From Pseudomonadales bacterium (GTDB lineage: Bacteria; Pseudomonadota; Gammaproteobacteria; Pseudomonadales; Azotimanducaceae): DNA of 64,000 nucleotides. The DNA lies in contig JAHCAL010000003.1 of the NCBI GenBank assembly GCA_019634925.1, positions 186,001-250,000 of the forward strand. Direction: 5' to 3'. Below are positions 28,818-37,465 of this stretch, piece after piece (the stretch's first letter is position 1; each line of letters opens with the position of its first letter). The notes beneath the pieces were generated by a model. The model did no database searches. It saw only the letters and a program-made list of their open reading frames with translations, and had not been told where the DNA came from. The position numbers and the translations under genes were made by a program.

Positions 28818-31266
28818 TCGTTTCGGCGGCGCGCAGAATGTCGTCCAGGATCGGGCTGTAGGTCAGGGTGCCGTCGGCGTGTTCGGTGACCAGGTTCGCG
28901 CCCATGAGCGCGTCCACGAACTGATTGAACAGGCGCTGGTCGAAGAACTCCGGCGCGTTGAGACCCAGGATGCGGGACATCTTTGCGGCGATCGCGCTGC
29001 TTCGCGACTGCAGCGCTTCGCGTGTCTGCGCGCCCTGTCCCCCCGCGTGCAGCAGGCCCACCACGATGTACAGGCGCTCGAGGACCGGCATCACCAGTCG
29101 TGCGAGCAGGCGCAACCGGTCGTTCAGGTCGGACCGGGCGGGTGGCGGCAGGTAGCCGGCGTCGGTCGATTCGAGCAGTCCGGCGGTGCACAGGTGCTCG
29201 AGCCAGCGGGATGCGGCGTCCGGGGTCGGTCGTGCGGTCAGCTCCCGGGCGATGAACGGCAGCACGACCTCGGTCATGCGCAGCAGTGCCGTGCGCGTGA
29301 GCGGTCGGCGGCGGTTGCGAACCAGGCACGCGATCAGCGAAGGGACCGCCAGGACGTGCAGGACGTTGTTGCGATACCAGGTGACCAGTACGGCCGAGAG
29401 CGGGTCGTGGTAGAGCACCGATCCGTAGTCGGTCGCCTCGCGGCGCAGCATGCCGAGCGCTTCGGCCTGGCGGATGATCGCATCGGGCGCGAGTTCACAC
29501 AGCCCGAAGTCGTGATATGCCGCGTCGGCACTGAGCAGGGCCTGGTAGATCGCGATCTGACGCGCGAGGCGCGCCTCCTCGATCGCGAGCCGCGGCATGC
29601 ACAGCGTGACCAGTGCAACCAGGTTCATCGGGTTGACGGCGGCCGTCTCGTTGATGCGCAACATGATCTCTTCGCCGAGCCGCGGTGCCATGGCGGCCGC
29701 GCCGCGCAGTGCGTCATCGGGTTCAACCGACTGGAGCCAGTCGCCCAATACGATCGGCTCGCCGAAGCGGACGTCGACACGGCCGAAGTTCTGCCGGATC
29801 AGGCGCAGGCTCCTGAACACGTCGCCGAGGGATTCCTTGCGCTTTTCCGCGCCGCGTAGCTCGTCGAGGTAGCTCGCCGCCTCGATCAGCTTCTCGTAGC
29901 CGAAATAGACCGGCACGAACGCGAGCGGGCGCGGCAGACCGCGTGTGTGATGCTCGATGGACATCTTGAGGAGTCCCACCCTGGCAGGCAGCAGGCGCCC
30001 GGTGCGGGTGCGCCCGCCTTCGGGAAAGAACTCCACGCTGTGTCCGCGCCGATACACCTGGTAGAGATATTCCGCAAAGACGGCCCCGTACAGCGGATCG
30101 TCGCGAAAGCTCCTGCGCATGAAGAACGCCCCGCCGCGCCGCAGGATGTTACCGAGCACCGGCAGATCGAGGTTATCGCCCGCCGCGATGTGCGGGATCA
30201 TGAGCCCATGCTGGTAGAGCAGGTAGGAAAGCAACAGGTAGTCGACGTGGCTGCGATGGGAAGGTACGTAGACGAGCGTGTGATCCGCCGCCAGCGCCTT
30301 GACGCGCTCGATGCCCGCGACCTCCAGGCCCTGGTAGATCCGGTTCCAGAACCAGCGCAGCAGGTGCTCGAGCACACGAATGGTCGGATGCGACAGGTTC
30401 GAGGCGATCGCCCTGGCATCGCGTCGCGCCGCCGCTTCGAGGCGCGAGCGCTCGGCCTCGGTGGGCGCGGCTTCGATGATCTGACGAACGGCGCGGCTGC
30501 CGAGAATCCGACGGGTGAGGGTGCGCCGGTGCGAGAGATCCGGCCCCATGGTGGCGACGCGCTGGTTGCGCAGACGTATCCGCAGCAGGCGGGTTACCCG
30601 CTGCAGCATGCGGTGGCCGCTGACGGCCGGATCGAGTACGTCCGCGAGCGGAATCGGCTGCCCGAAGTGCACCATGATCTCGCGGCGGCTCAGGACGACG
30701 TTGACCAGCCGCTTCAGGCGCGAGGTCACCGACCAATGTTCCGAGAGCAGGAGCCGGAACAGGGAGCCTTCGCGGTTCGGCGCGCGCCCCCAGATCACGG
30801 CGACCGGCACGATCGCGCCCTGAACCGGCGTCGGGTCGCGAACCGGTTCAGCGGACGGTCGGTCGGGGCCGGGCGAATCGGCAGCCGCCGTCAGGAACCG
30901 GGTCAGCCGCGTCGGTTTGCCGGGCGTATCCGCCGCCCGGTAACGGCCGCGCACCGGGCGGTTCAGGAAGAAGACCCGCCGCCGGTCGGTCGCACCGGCG
31001 ATCGTCACCGGTTCGAGCGGGCCGGGCAGGCCCAGCTCTGCGGTCACCAGGTCCAGCACGATCAGGTCGCTGAGCGAGCGATTCTCGAGCACGTAAAGGA
31101 GTGGCGTGTGCGGATCGGCGACCGGCGGTGCCGATCCGCCGGGCAGGGCGCCGGGCAGTGCGCAGGCAAGCATTGTCTCCCGGTCTGCGCCGGCGAACTT
31201 CGGCGCGATGAGCGCGGCGACCAGCCGGTGGCTCAGCCGGTAACGAAGGCGCGCGCGTTCGGACAT
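28774..31266 (-). CDS. plsB: Glycerol-3-phosphate O-acyltransferase PlsB
   Basis: Inner-membrane enzyme that acylates sn-glycerol-3-phosphate at position 1, starting phospholipid synthesis. The 830-residue product (E. coli 807) has the catalytic HX4D motif at H337-D342 (PSHRSHVDYLLLSY). The substrate-binding blocks RRGGAFFMRRSF, EFFPEGGRTRTGRLLPARVG and FVPVYFGYEKLIEA follow. The ATG at 31266 is chosen; an in-frame GTG at 31290 would add eight residues. It is the last gene of the minus-strand block, 39 nt after gspD, so readthrough from the gsp genes is likely. It overlaps rsmJ tail to tail. Confidence 0.93.
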   Translation of the reverse strand: MSERARLRYRLSHRLVAALIAPKFAGADRETMLACALPGALPGGSAPPVADPHTPLLYVLENRSLSDLIVLDLVTAELGLPGPLEPVTIAGATDRRRVFFLNRPVRGRYRAADTPGKPTRLTRFLTAAADSPGPDRPSAEPVRDPTPVQGAIVPVAVIWGRAPNREGSLFRLLLSEHWSVTSRLKRLVNVVLSRREIMVHFGQPIPLADVLDPAVSGHRMLQRVTRLLRIRLRNQRVATMGPDLSHRRTLTRRILGSRAVRQIIEAAPTEAERSRLEAAARRDARAIASNLSHPTIRVLEHLLRWFWNRIYQGLEVAGIERVKALAADHTLVYVPSHRSHVDYLLLSYLLYQHGLMIPHIAAGDNLDLPVLGNILRRGGAFFMRRSFRDDPLYGAVFAEYLYQVYRRGHSVEFFPEGGRTRTGRLLPARVGLLKMSIEHHTRGLPRPLAFVPVYFGYEKLIEAASYLDELRGAEKRKESLGDVFRSLRLIRQNFGRVDVRFGEPIVLGDWLQSVEPDDALRGAAAMAPRLGEEIMLRINETAAVNPMNLVALVTLCMPRLAIEEARLARQIAIYQALLSADAAYHDFGLCELAPDAIIRQAEALGMLRREATDYGSVLYHDPLSAVLVTWYRNNVLHVLAVPSLIACLVRNRRRPLTRTALLRMTEVVLPFIARELTARPTPDAASRWLEHLCTAGLLESTDAGYLPPPARSDLNDRLRLLARLVMPVLERLYIVVGLLHAGGQGAQTREALQSRSSAIAAKMSRILGLNAPEFFDQRLFNQFVDALMGANLVTEHADGTLTYSPILDDILRAAETIIEPDFRFAVLQEH

Positions 31267-31305
31267 TCCGGCAGGGCGTTCAGGTCGCACCGGGACGGGT
31301 CGGCA

Positions 31306-33246
31306 TCACGGTCGACCGCGAAACAGGTCTTCCGGTGTGACCGTGCCGCTCGAGGTGATTTCAACTTCCCAGACGTCCTGGTACTTGCGTTCGGTGACTT
31401 CGCGCGCATCGTCCTGGTTGCGGATCACGGTCGGCCGCAGGAAGACCAGCAGGTTGCGCTTGGTCAGCGTCTTGTTGGTCGAGCGGAACAGCCGGCCGAG
31501 GCCGGGAATGTCGCCGAGCAGCGGTACCTTCTTCAGCGAGTCGGTCAGGTCGTCCTGGATCAGACCGCCCAGCACGATGGTCTGGCGATCGTCCGCCAGC
31601 ACGGTCGTCTCGATGGTGCGCTTCGAGGTCACGACGTCGGAGAAGGCGGCGTCGCCGATCGCCGTGTCGACCACGTTGGTGACCTCCTGGGCCACCACCA
31701 GCCGCACCGTGGTGCCGTCCTGGATATGGGGCGTGACGGTCAACTGCAGGCCGACGTCCTGGCGCTGGATCGTGGTGAACGGATTGTTGGAGCCGTCGCC
31801 GGTGGTCGTGAAACTGCCGGTCCGGAACGGCACTTCGTTGCCCACCACGATCTTCGCCTCCTGGTTGTCCAGCGTCAGGATGCTCGGTGTGGACAGGAGG
31901 TTGGCATTGGTGTTGGTTGCGAGGGCCCGCACCACCGCCGCGAACGACAGGCCGTCGGGGTTGATCTTGGCGACCGCCAGGGTCGGGCTGCTGATCGAGG
32001 CGAGACCGCTCAACACGTCGACCGAGCCGTCCTCGCCGACGATGTTCCCGAGCAGGGCCGAGATCACGCCGTCGAGCGTCGTGCTGCCGAACGGCAGGCT
32101 GCCGCCCGATGCGTCGACACCCGCCATTTCGACGCCGATCCGCGTGTTCTCGTCCACCGAAACCTCGACGATGGCCGCCTCGATCAGCACCTGGGTCCGG
32201 CGGATGTCGAGCTTGTCCAGGATGTCGCGCAACTCGGCCATGATGGCGGGGTCGCCCCGTACGATGATCGCGTTGAGCGATTCGTCGGCGCGGATCGTCG
32301 TCGGCGCGCGGCCTTCCTCGCTGCCGGTCGTGTTCTGCGTGATGAGCCCCTCGAGCAGGGGCGCGAGCTTGGCGGCTTCGCCGTGGCGCAGGTAGATCAC
32401 CTGGGTGGCGCCGCTCGCGGTCGCCGGCTGGTCGAGACGTTCCACCAGCTTGAGGATCTGCGCCACCGGCCGCGGCTTGCCGCGCACGACGAGGCTGTTG
32501 TTGCGTTCATTGGCGATCAGCTGGATGCGCTGCGGGCCGACCGCGCCACGCGCCAGCTGGTCGGGCGCGACCTTCTCGAGCATGGCCACCACCGTGCCGA
32601 CCCAGGCGTCGCGCAGCGGCACGACCACGACCTCGTCCTCGTCCGAGACGTCGATCTGCTGCACCAGCCGGACCAGCCGCACGATGTTGTCGGCGTGATC
32701 GCTGATGATGACGACATTGGGATTCGCCACCGCGGCGATGTGCCCGTACTGCGGGATCAGCGGGCGCAGGATCTTGACGAGTTCGCCCGAGTCGACGTTC
32801 TGTGCGGCGACGACGCGCGTCACCAGTTCCTCCGGCGCGACGGCGCTGAGGTCCCCTTCGGCACCGGGGCTCTGCTTGGCCGTCGCGTTCTGCTGGATGC
32901 GGATCACGCCGCCTGACGGCACCGCCGTCCAGTTGTGCACGCGCAAGACCGACAGGAACAGCTCGTAGACCGCGTCCCGGTCCATCGGCGTGTTCGAGAT
33001 CACGGTCACGTTGCCCTTGATGCGGGGATCGACCACGAAGGTCCTGCCGGTGATCTCGGCGACCTGGACGACGAACTCGTTCAAGTCCGCGTTCTTGACG
33101 TTGATACGCCAGGTCTGTTCCTGCGCCAAGCCGGAAGGTGCCACGAGGGCGAGGAGGCACAGCGCGAGCCAGCCGTACACGCGGTACGACGTCCGCACGG
33201 CATGGCGCCGGTAGCCGTCGTGCCAGTGAAGCTTGGATTCCGTCAT
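31306..33246 (-). CDS. gspD: Type II secretion outer-membrane secretin GspD
   Basis: Forms the outer-membrane channel of the type II secretion system. The 646-residue product has a signal peptide ending near residue 41 (LVAPSGLAQEQ). The N0 domain (INVKNADLNEFVVQVAEITGRTFVVDP in part), N1-N3 repeats (for example VIISDHADNIVRLV and LVVRGKP) and the C-terminal secretin domain with VPLLGDIPGLGRLFRST follow in order. The start overlaps gspC by 4 nt. No gspE-M genes are in the window, so the rest of the machine must be encoded elsewhere. Confidence 0.94.
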   Translation of the reverse strand: MTESKLHWHDGYRRHAVRTSYRVYGWLALCLLALVAPSGLAQEQTWRINVKNADLNEFVVQVAEITGRTFVVDPRIKGNVTVISNTPMDRDAVYELFLSVLRVHNWTAVPSGGVIRIQQNATAKQSPGAEGDLSAVAPEELVTRVVAAQNVDSGELVKILRPLIPQYGHIAAVANPNVVIISDHADNIVRLVRLVQQIDVSDEDEVVVVPLRDAWVGTVVAMLEKVAPDQLARGAVGPQRIQLIANERNNSLVVRGKPRPVAQILKLVERLDQPATASGATQVIYLRHGEAAKLAPLLEGLITQNTTGSEEGRAPTTIRADESLNAIIVRGDPAIMAELRDILDKLDIRRTQVLIEAAIVEVSVDENTRIGVEMAGVDASGGSLPFGSTTLDGVISALLGNIVGEDGSVDVLSGLASISSPTLAVAKINPDGLSFAAVVRALATNTNANLLSTPSILTLDNQEAKIVVGNEVPFRTGSFTTTGDGSNNPFTTIQRQDVGLQLTVTPHIQDGTTVRLVVAQEVTNVVDTAIGDAAFSDVVTSKRTIETTVLADDRQTIVLGGLIQDDLTDSLKKVPLLGDIPGLGRLFRSTNKTLTKRNLLVFLRPTVIRNQDDAREVTERKYQDVWEVEITSSGTVTPEDLFRGRP

Positions 33247-34244
33247 GGTAATGAAGCGGTCACGAAGAACCGCCGCGCCCCCCGTTGTACTTCTATGCGC
33301 GCCGAGCCCTGGGCCAGCACGTTGTCGATCTCGAGGCGGTCCTGGTTGAGATCGCCGACCGGTCTGCCGTTGACAGACAGGATGACGTCTCCGGGCTGCA
33401 GGCCAGTTTGACTGAGGTAAGGTGACTGGGCAAGGTTGTCGATCCGATAGCCCGATGCGGAGCCGGCACTGACCGGGCTCATGCCGAGCGACTGCAGCGC
33501 TTCGTCGGGATTGCTTGTCAGACGCTCGCGATAGTCGGCTACCAGATCGGCCGGGTTGGTCCCTGAGTCGGCCGGAACCGCCGCCGCGTCGTCGAGCGGC
33601 GGTTCATCGATCTGTTCCATCGGCGGCTCTTCGTAGGCGTCGTAGGGCGCGGGCTCCAGCGCCGGATCGTCGTAAGGAACCTCGGGCATCAGGTCGGACA
33701 TCGGTTCCTGCATGGGCGCCGGCATGGGCGCCGGTGAGGTCCAGCCTTGTCCCGCCTTCGGGAAGTGCAGGGTCTCGCTGACGCCGGCGCGGCGCAGAAT
33801 CACGTGATCGGGACGTACGTCCTCGAGGACCGCGCTGCCGGCGATGTCCTGGCCCACGTTGTAGAGCATGCCGGGCCGCCCACGCTGCGCGATGATCGCG
33901 GCGGACGTGCCCCCGCGTTCGGCGACGAACACGCCGCGCAGCTCGAGCGGCAGCTGGGTCGCCACCGCGACCGGTGCGTTGGTCGCGACCGGAGCCGGCC
34001 GGCCGTCCGCAGCGCCGAACAGGTTGCGTGCGAGCAGGGGGGCGATGTCGACTGCTGCTTTACCTGCGGCCATCCCCGCTGTTGCGCCGGTGGGCGCGGA
34101 TGCAGTCGGCGCGGCGCCGCCCGTGGGTCCTGCCAGCAGGTACATGAGGCTGTTGGCGAGCGTATAAGCGATCCCCGCCAGCAGCAGCCAGCGGAACGGC
34201 GTCGCCAGTCTTGCAGACAGGGTTTGGATCACGCGAGGCACCAT
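33243..34244 (-). CDS. gspC: Type II secretion inner-membrane protein GspC
   Basis: Bitopic inner-membrane protein linking the inner-membrane platform to the secretin. The 333-residue product has one N-terminal span (about residues 18-38, FRWLLLAGIAYTLANSLMYLL). The homology region follows (ARNLFGAADG, LELRGVFVAERGGTSAAIIAQ), then a low-complexity linker rich in P, M, D and E (about residues 170-230). A C-terminal PDZ domain ends the protein (GLQPGDVILSVNGRPVGDLN). The long acidic/proline-methionine linker is unusual but compatible with the family. The gene is 19 nt downstream of gspN and overlaps gspD by 4 nt. Confidence 0.9.
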   Translation of the reverse strand: MVPRVIQTLSARLATPFRWLLLAGIAYTLANSLMYLLAGPTGGAAPTASAPTGATAGMAAGKAAVDIAPLLARNLFGAADGRPAPVATNAPVAVATQLPLELRGVFVAERGGTSAAIIAQRGRPGMLYNVGQDIAGSAVLEDVRPDHVILRRAGVSETLHFPKAGQGWTSPAPMPAPMQEPMSDLMPEVPYDDPALEPAPYDAYEEPPMEQIDEPPLDDAAAVPADSGTNPADLVADYRERLTSNPDEALQSLGMSPVSAGSASGYRIDNLAQSPYLSQTGLQPGDVILSVNGRPVGDLNQDRLEIDNVLAQGSARIEVQRGARRFFVTASLP

Positions 34245-34263
34245 GAGAGACCGCCGGGGCAGG

Positions 34264-35004
34264 TTAGAACAGTTGCTCTTCGACCACTAGCACTACTTCG
34301 TGATCCGCTTCCCCGCCCGGCCATGGATTGTCCAGCATTCTCGTCAATCGCCGCGTCATGCCGATCCTGATGAAGCCGTTCGACAGCAGGTCGAGCTGCA
34401 GCAGTGGCGTCTGGTCGCCGGTTGCGAAGACCACCGCCTGCAGCGCGTCGCCGAACAGTGCCTCCAGCGGCGGCAGCGTCCCCTGGTAGGTCTGCTGCGC
34501 CAGCTGGTAACGCACGGGCCCACCGGTCCAGCGCAGGATCCCGCCCGCGCGCCCGGGTACCGGCAGGTCCGGCGCGGCTGCCGGCCACGCGTACGGAACC
34601 TCCAGATGAACCGCCTCGAACGTCAGCCTGCCTGACAGGATGATGTCGTACGCGCCGAGCCACTGGTTGACGAACGCGCTGTCCGCCGCACCGTCGACCG
34701 TCATTCCCATGCGCGTCGGCCGGATCGCGAGAGCAGCCGAGAGGTCCTGTCCGGGACCGGTCAGGGCCAGATGATAGCCGAGTGCGCCTTGCAGAATTGT
34801 GACGGGCGCCAGACGCCAGGCGAGGCGGCCCGCACTGCGGCCGCCGATCACGAGGTCCGCGTGGCCGCGCCATATCGTTCCGGAAAGGCCGGCCAGTTCC
34901 ACGCCACCGCCCGGGGGGGCCACATGGCGGAGCAGGGCAGCGGGTGCGAACAGGACGGCGAAACCGAGTGCGAGCAGGATGACGGCGAGCAGCGTGCGGG
35001 CCAT
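34264..35004 (-). CDS. gspN: Type II secretion protein GspN
   Basis: A 246-residue protein with one N-terminal membrane span (residues 4-22, LLAVILLALGFAVLFAPAA). A periplasmic domain follows with SGTIWRGHADLVIGGRSAG and RLAWRLAP near residues 34-60, the pattern that identifies GspN. GspN is an accessory T2SS protein, dispensable in several systems and thought to resemble Gram-negative export-associated beta-rich proteins. The ATG at 35004 is chosen because it gives the membrane span at the N-terminus and lies 4 nt after dapE; the open frame runs further upstream only inside dapE. The call is supported by the gspC-gspD neighbours. Confidence 0.8.
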   Translation of the reverse strand: MARTLLAVILLALGFAVLFAPAALLRHVAPPGGGVELAGLSGTIWRGHADLVIGGRSAGRLAWRLAPVTILQGALGYHLALTGPGQDLSAALAIRPTRMGMTVDGAADSAFVNQWLGAYDIILSGRLTFEAVHLEVPYAWPAAAPDLPVPGRAGGILRWTGGPVRYQLAQQTYQGTLPPLEALFGDALQAVVFATGDQTPLLQLDLLSNGFIRIGMTRRLTRMLDNPWPGGEADHEVVLVVEEQLF

Positions 35005-35008
35005 GGCT

Positions 35009-36190
35009 TCAGTCGGCCAGCAGGCGTTCGAGGATGCGCTGGTAGATCTGCGCCAGCGGTTCGAGATCAGCCACGGCCACGCACTCGTCGACCTTGTGGA
35101 TGGTCGCATTGCACGGTCCGAGTTCCACGACCTCGCAACCGGTGGGCGCGATGAACCGTCCGTCGGACGTCCCGCCCGAAGTCGAGAGTTCCGGCGCGCC
35201 GCCGGTCACATCGCGAACGGCTGCCTCGACCGCGTCGATCAGCCGGCCCGGGCGCGTGAGGAACGGCTCGCCGGACAGGCTCCATTCGAGTGTGTAGCGC
35301 AGGCCGTGCCGGTCGAGCACCTCGCGAACCGCAGCTTCGAGCCCTGCCGCGGTCTGCTCGGTGCAGAAGCGGAAGTTGAACGCGAGCTCCAGCTCGCCGG
35401 GAATGACGTTGGTGGCGCCGGTGCCTGCCCGGATACCGGAACACTGGAAGCTGGTCGGCGGAAACCAGGCGTTGCCCTCGTCCCAGGTGCGCGCGGCGAG
35501 TTCCGCGATCGCCGGGGCGGCGCGGTGAATCGGATTGTCGGCGAGGTCCGGGTACGCAACATGGCCCTGCACGCCATGTACACGCAGCGTCCCGTTCAGC
35601 GAGCCGCGCCGCCCGACGCGGACGGTGTCGCCGAGCCGGTTGCCGGACGATGGCTCGCCGACGACGCACCAGTCGAGACGCTCGCCTCGCGCGCCGAGCA
35701 GCTCCATCACCGCGCGTGTGCCATGGATCGCCGGACCCTCTTCGTCGCTGGTCAGGAGAAACGCGATCCGCGCGGGAACGTCCGGCCGGGCCGCCAGGAA
35801 ACGCTCGGTCGCGACGACCATCGCCGCGAGGCTCGCTTTCATGTCCGCGGCGCCGCGGCCGTACAGCTGCCCGTCGCGGAGCGTCGGGACGAACGGCGGC
35901 GAGCGCCACTGCGCGGCGGGCCCGGTCGGCACCACGTCGGTGTGGCCGGCGAAGACGAACAGCGGCGTCCTGCCTTGGCGCGCCCCGGCGGCCGACTCGC
36001 GTACGGCCCAGAGGTTGTCCACGTCGCCGAAGCGCAGTGATTCGCAGATGAAGCCCGAGCGCGCCAGCCGCTCACCGAGCAGGGCCTGGCATCCGGCGTC
36101 GGCGGGCGTGATGCTCTCGCGCGCCATGAGCGCGCAGGTCAGCGCCAGCACGGGATCGGCAACGCCGTGCGTCGGGTCAGTTGTGCGCAT
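35009..36190 (-). CDS. dapE: Succinyl-diaminopimelate desuccinylase
   Basis: Zinc enzyme that releases succinate from N-succinyl-LL-diaminopimelate in lysine and peptidoglycan synthesis. The 393-residue product shows the di-zinc ligands in order: [41 protein letters not shown] and [11 protein letters not shown]. Its length is slightly above E. coli (375) because of a short N-terminal extension. The ATG at 36190 overlaps the dapD stop by 14 nt, indicating coupling. dapC, dapD and dapE together cover the succinylase branch from tetrahydrodipicolinate to LL-DAP. Confidence 0.95.
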   Translation of the reverse strand: MRTTDPTHGVADPVLALTCALMARESITPADAGCQALLGERLARSGFICESLRFGDVDNLWAVRESAAGARQGRTPLFVFAGHTDVVPTGPAAQWRSPPFVPTLRDGQLYGRGAADMKASLAAMVVATERFLAARPDVPARIAFLLTSDEEGPAIHGTRAVMELLGARGERLDWCVVGEPSSGNRLGDTVRVGRRGSLNGTLRVHGVQGHVAYPDLADNPIHRAAPAIAELAARTWDEGNAWFPPTSFQCSGIRAGTGATNVIPGELELAFNFRFCTEQTAAGLEAAVREVLDRHGLRYTLEWSLSGEPFLTRPGRLIDAVEAAVRDVTGGAPELSTSGGTSDGRFIAPTGCEVVELGPCNATIHKVDECVAVADLEPLAQIYQRILERLLAD

Positions 36191-37211
36191 GCAGAAGGGC
36201 GTTCAGCTCGATGGCCCGGCGGTTGGTGCGGCACTCGACCTGGCCGTTGGTGCCGTTGCGCACGAACAGCAGATCGCTCTGGCCGGCGAGTTCGCGCGCC
36301 TTCACCCGCTGCACGGGGTGGCCCTGGTCGTCGAGCAGCATGACCGGCGTGCCTGCGGTGATGTACAGGCCCGCTTCGATCGTGCAGCGGTCACCGAGCG
36401 GAATGCCGGTGCCCGCATTCGCGCCGATCAGGCAGTGTTCGCCGATCGTGATGCGAATGGAACCGCCGCCGGACAAGGTACCCATGGTGCTCGAACTGCC
36501 GCCGAGGTCGGAGTGCGCGCCGACGACCACCCCCTGGGAGATGCGTCCTTCCACCATGTTCGGACCGAGGGCACCGGCGTTGAAGTTCACGAAGCCCTCG
36601 TGCATCACGGTCGTCCCGTCACCGAGGTAGGCGCCGAGACGGATGCGGCTGCCATCCGCAATGCGCACCCCGCTCGGCACCACGTAGTTGGTCATGCGCG
36701 GGAACTTGTCGACGCAGTACACCTCGAGGTGGCGTCCGGCCATGCGTGCACGGCGCTGGCAGGCGCCGAGTTCGCCGATCGCGATCGCGCCGTCGCTGGT
36801 CCACGCCACGTTCGGCAGGTGGGCGAACAGCTGGTTGAGATTCAGCGTGTTGGGCAGCGTCAGCCGGTGCGAGAGCAGGTGCAGCTTGAGGTAGGCCTCG
36901 GCCGTATGCGCGATGTCCGTATCGGCATCGAGCCGTACCGCGACCAGGGTATCCCGGGCATCCGTGAGTTCCGCGCACGCCTGCGCCACGTCGCCTGCGC
37001 CCGCGGCGCTCGCGGCATCGCAGAACCGCCGCACCGCGTCGGCGTCGGCAGGCGCTGCGCCGGGTCCGAATGCCTGCCCGATCACGCGGCCGAGTGCCGG
37101 TTCCGGCTGGAACACCGGGGCGGGAAAATAGACATCGAGTATCGCGCCGGTACCGCTCGTACGCGCGAGGCCCAGTCCGAAGGCGAGTAGCGAAGGCGTG
37201 GCGCTGGCCAT
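36177..37211 (-). CDS. dapD: 2,3,4,5-tetrahydropyridine-2,6-dicarboxylate N-succinyltransferase (long, Pseudomonas-type DapD)
   Basis: Succinylates tetrahydrodipicolinate. The 344-residue product is the long form, the same length as Pseudomonas aeruginosa DapD and unlike the 274-residue E. coli form. It opens [21 protein letters not shown] and has the left-handed beta-helix core ([35 protein letters not shown], in part; [20 protein letters not shown]). The ATG at 37211 is used; upstream lie 72 bp of ordinary intergenic sequence and then the 182-bp inverted repeat at 37284-37465, which separates it from dapC. I could not identify a clear promoter for it. Confidence 0.93.
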   Translation of the reverse strand: MASATPSLLAFGLGLARTSGTGAILDVYFPAPVFQPEPALGRVIGQAFGPGAAPADADAVRRFCDAASAAGAGDVAQACAELTDARDTLVAVRLDADTDIAHTAEAYLKLHLLSHRLTLPNTLNLNQLFAHLPNVAWTSDGAIAIGELGACQRRARMAGRHLEVYCVDKFPRMTNYVVPSGVRIADGSRIRLGAYLGDGTTVMHEGFVNFNAGALGPNMVEGRISQGVVVGAHSDLGGSSSTMGTLSGGGSIRITIGEHCLIGANAGTGIPLGDRCTIEAGLYITAGTPVMLLDDQGHPVQRVKARELAGQSDLLFVRNGTNGQVECRTNRRAIELNALLHAHN

Positions 37212-37283
37212 GATTCCGGGTCCGACCGTTGAAGGGCGCTAAACCTACCACAGCGCCCGGTCGGGCGTCAGCGGCGCGCGTGC

Positions 37284-37465
37284 TAGCCCGGACTATTCAT
37301 GAATTCGCTACTGCGGCCGCCGAGATGCCGGAAAAGACAGCGCGTGCTCCCTCCAGGTGCTCGACGTACCGTCGAGTACGCCTGCGCGCCTTCCGGTCCG
37401 CGCCACGCTGTCTTTTCCGGCATCTCGGCGTCCTCGCGACGCGAACTCACGAATAGTCCGGGCTA
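37284..37465. repeat. 182-bp long inverted repeat, MITE-like, between dapC and dapD
   Basis: The outer 25-bp arms (37284-37308 and 37441-37465) match with two mismatches and begin TAGCCCGGACTATTC at each end. After unpaired stretches of 9 and 10 bp, inner 25-bp arms (37318-37342 and 37406-37430, containing GATGCCGGAAAAGACAGCG) match perfectly. The centre holds another hairpin, CTCGACG (37360-37366) with CGTCGAG (37370-37376). No open reading frame of note is inside. TA occurs at both tips and could be a target duplication. In RNA the element would form a long cruciform-like hairpin between the dapC and dapD messages. It may be a non-autonomous transposable element or a repetitive extragenic element; the family is not assigned. 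The last three bases serve as the dapC stop codon. Confidence 0.85.

Noticed and set aside
29947..32916. 989-codon plus-strand open frame opposite plsB and gspD
   Set aside because: Same reasoning: it is the complement of two clear genes and crosses their boundary.
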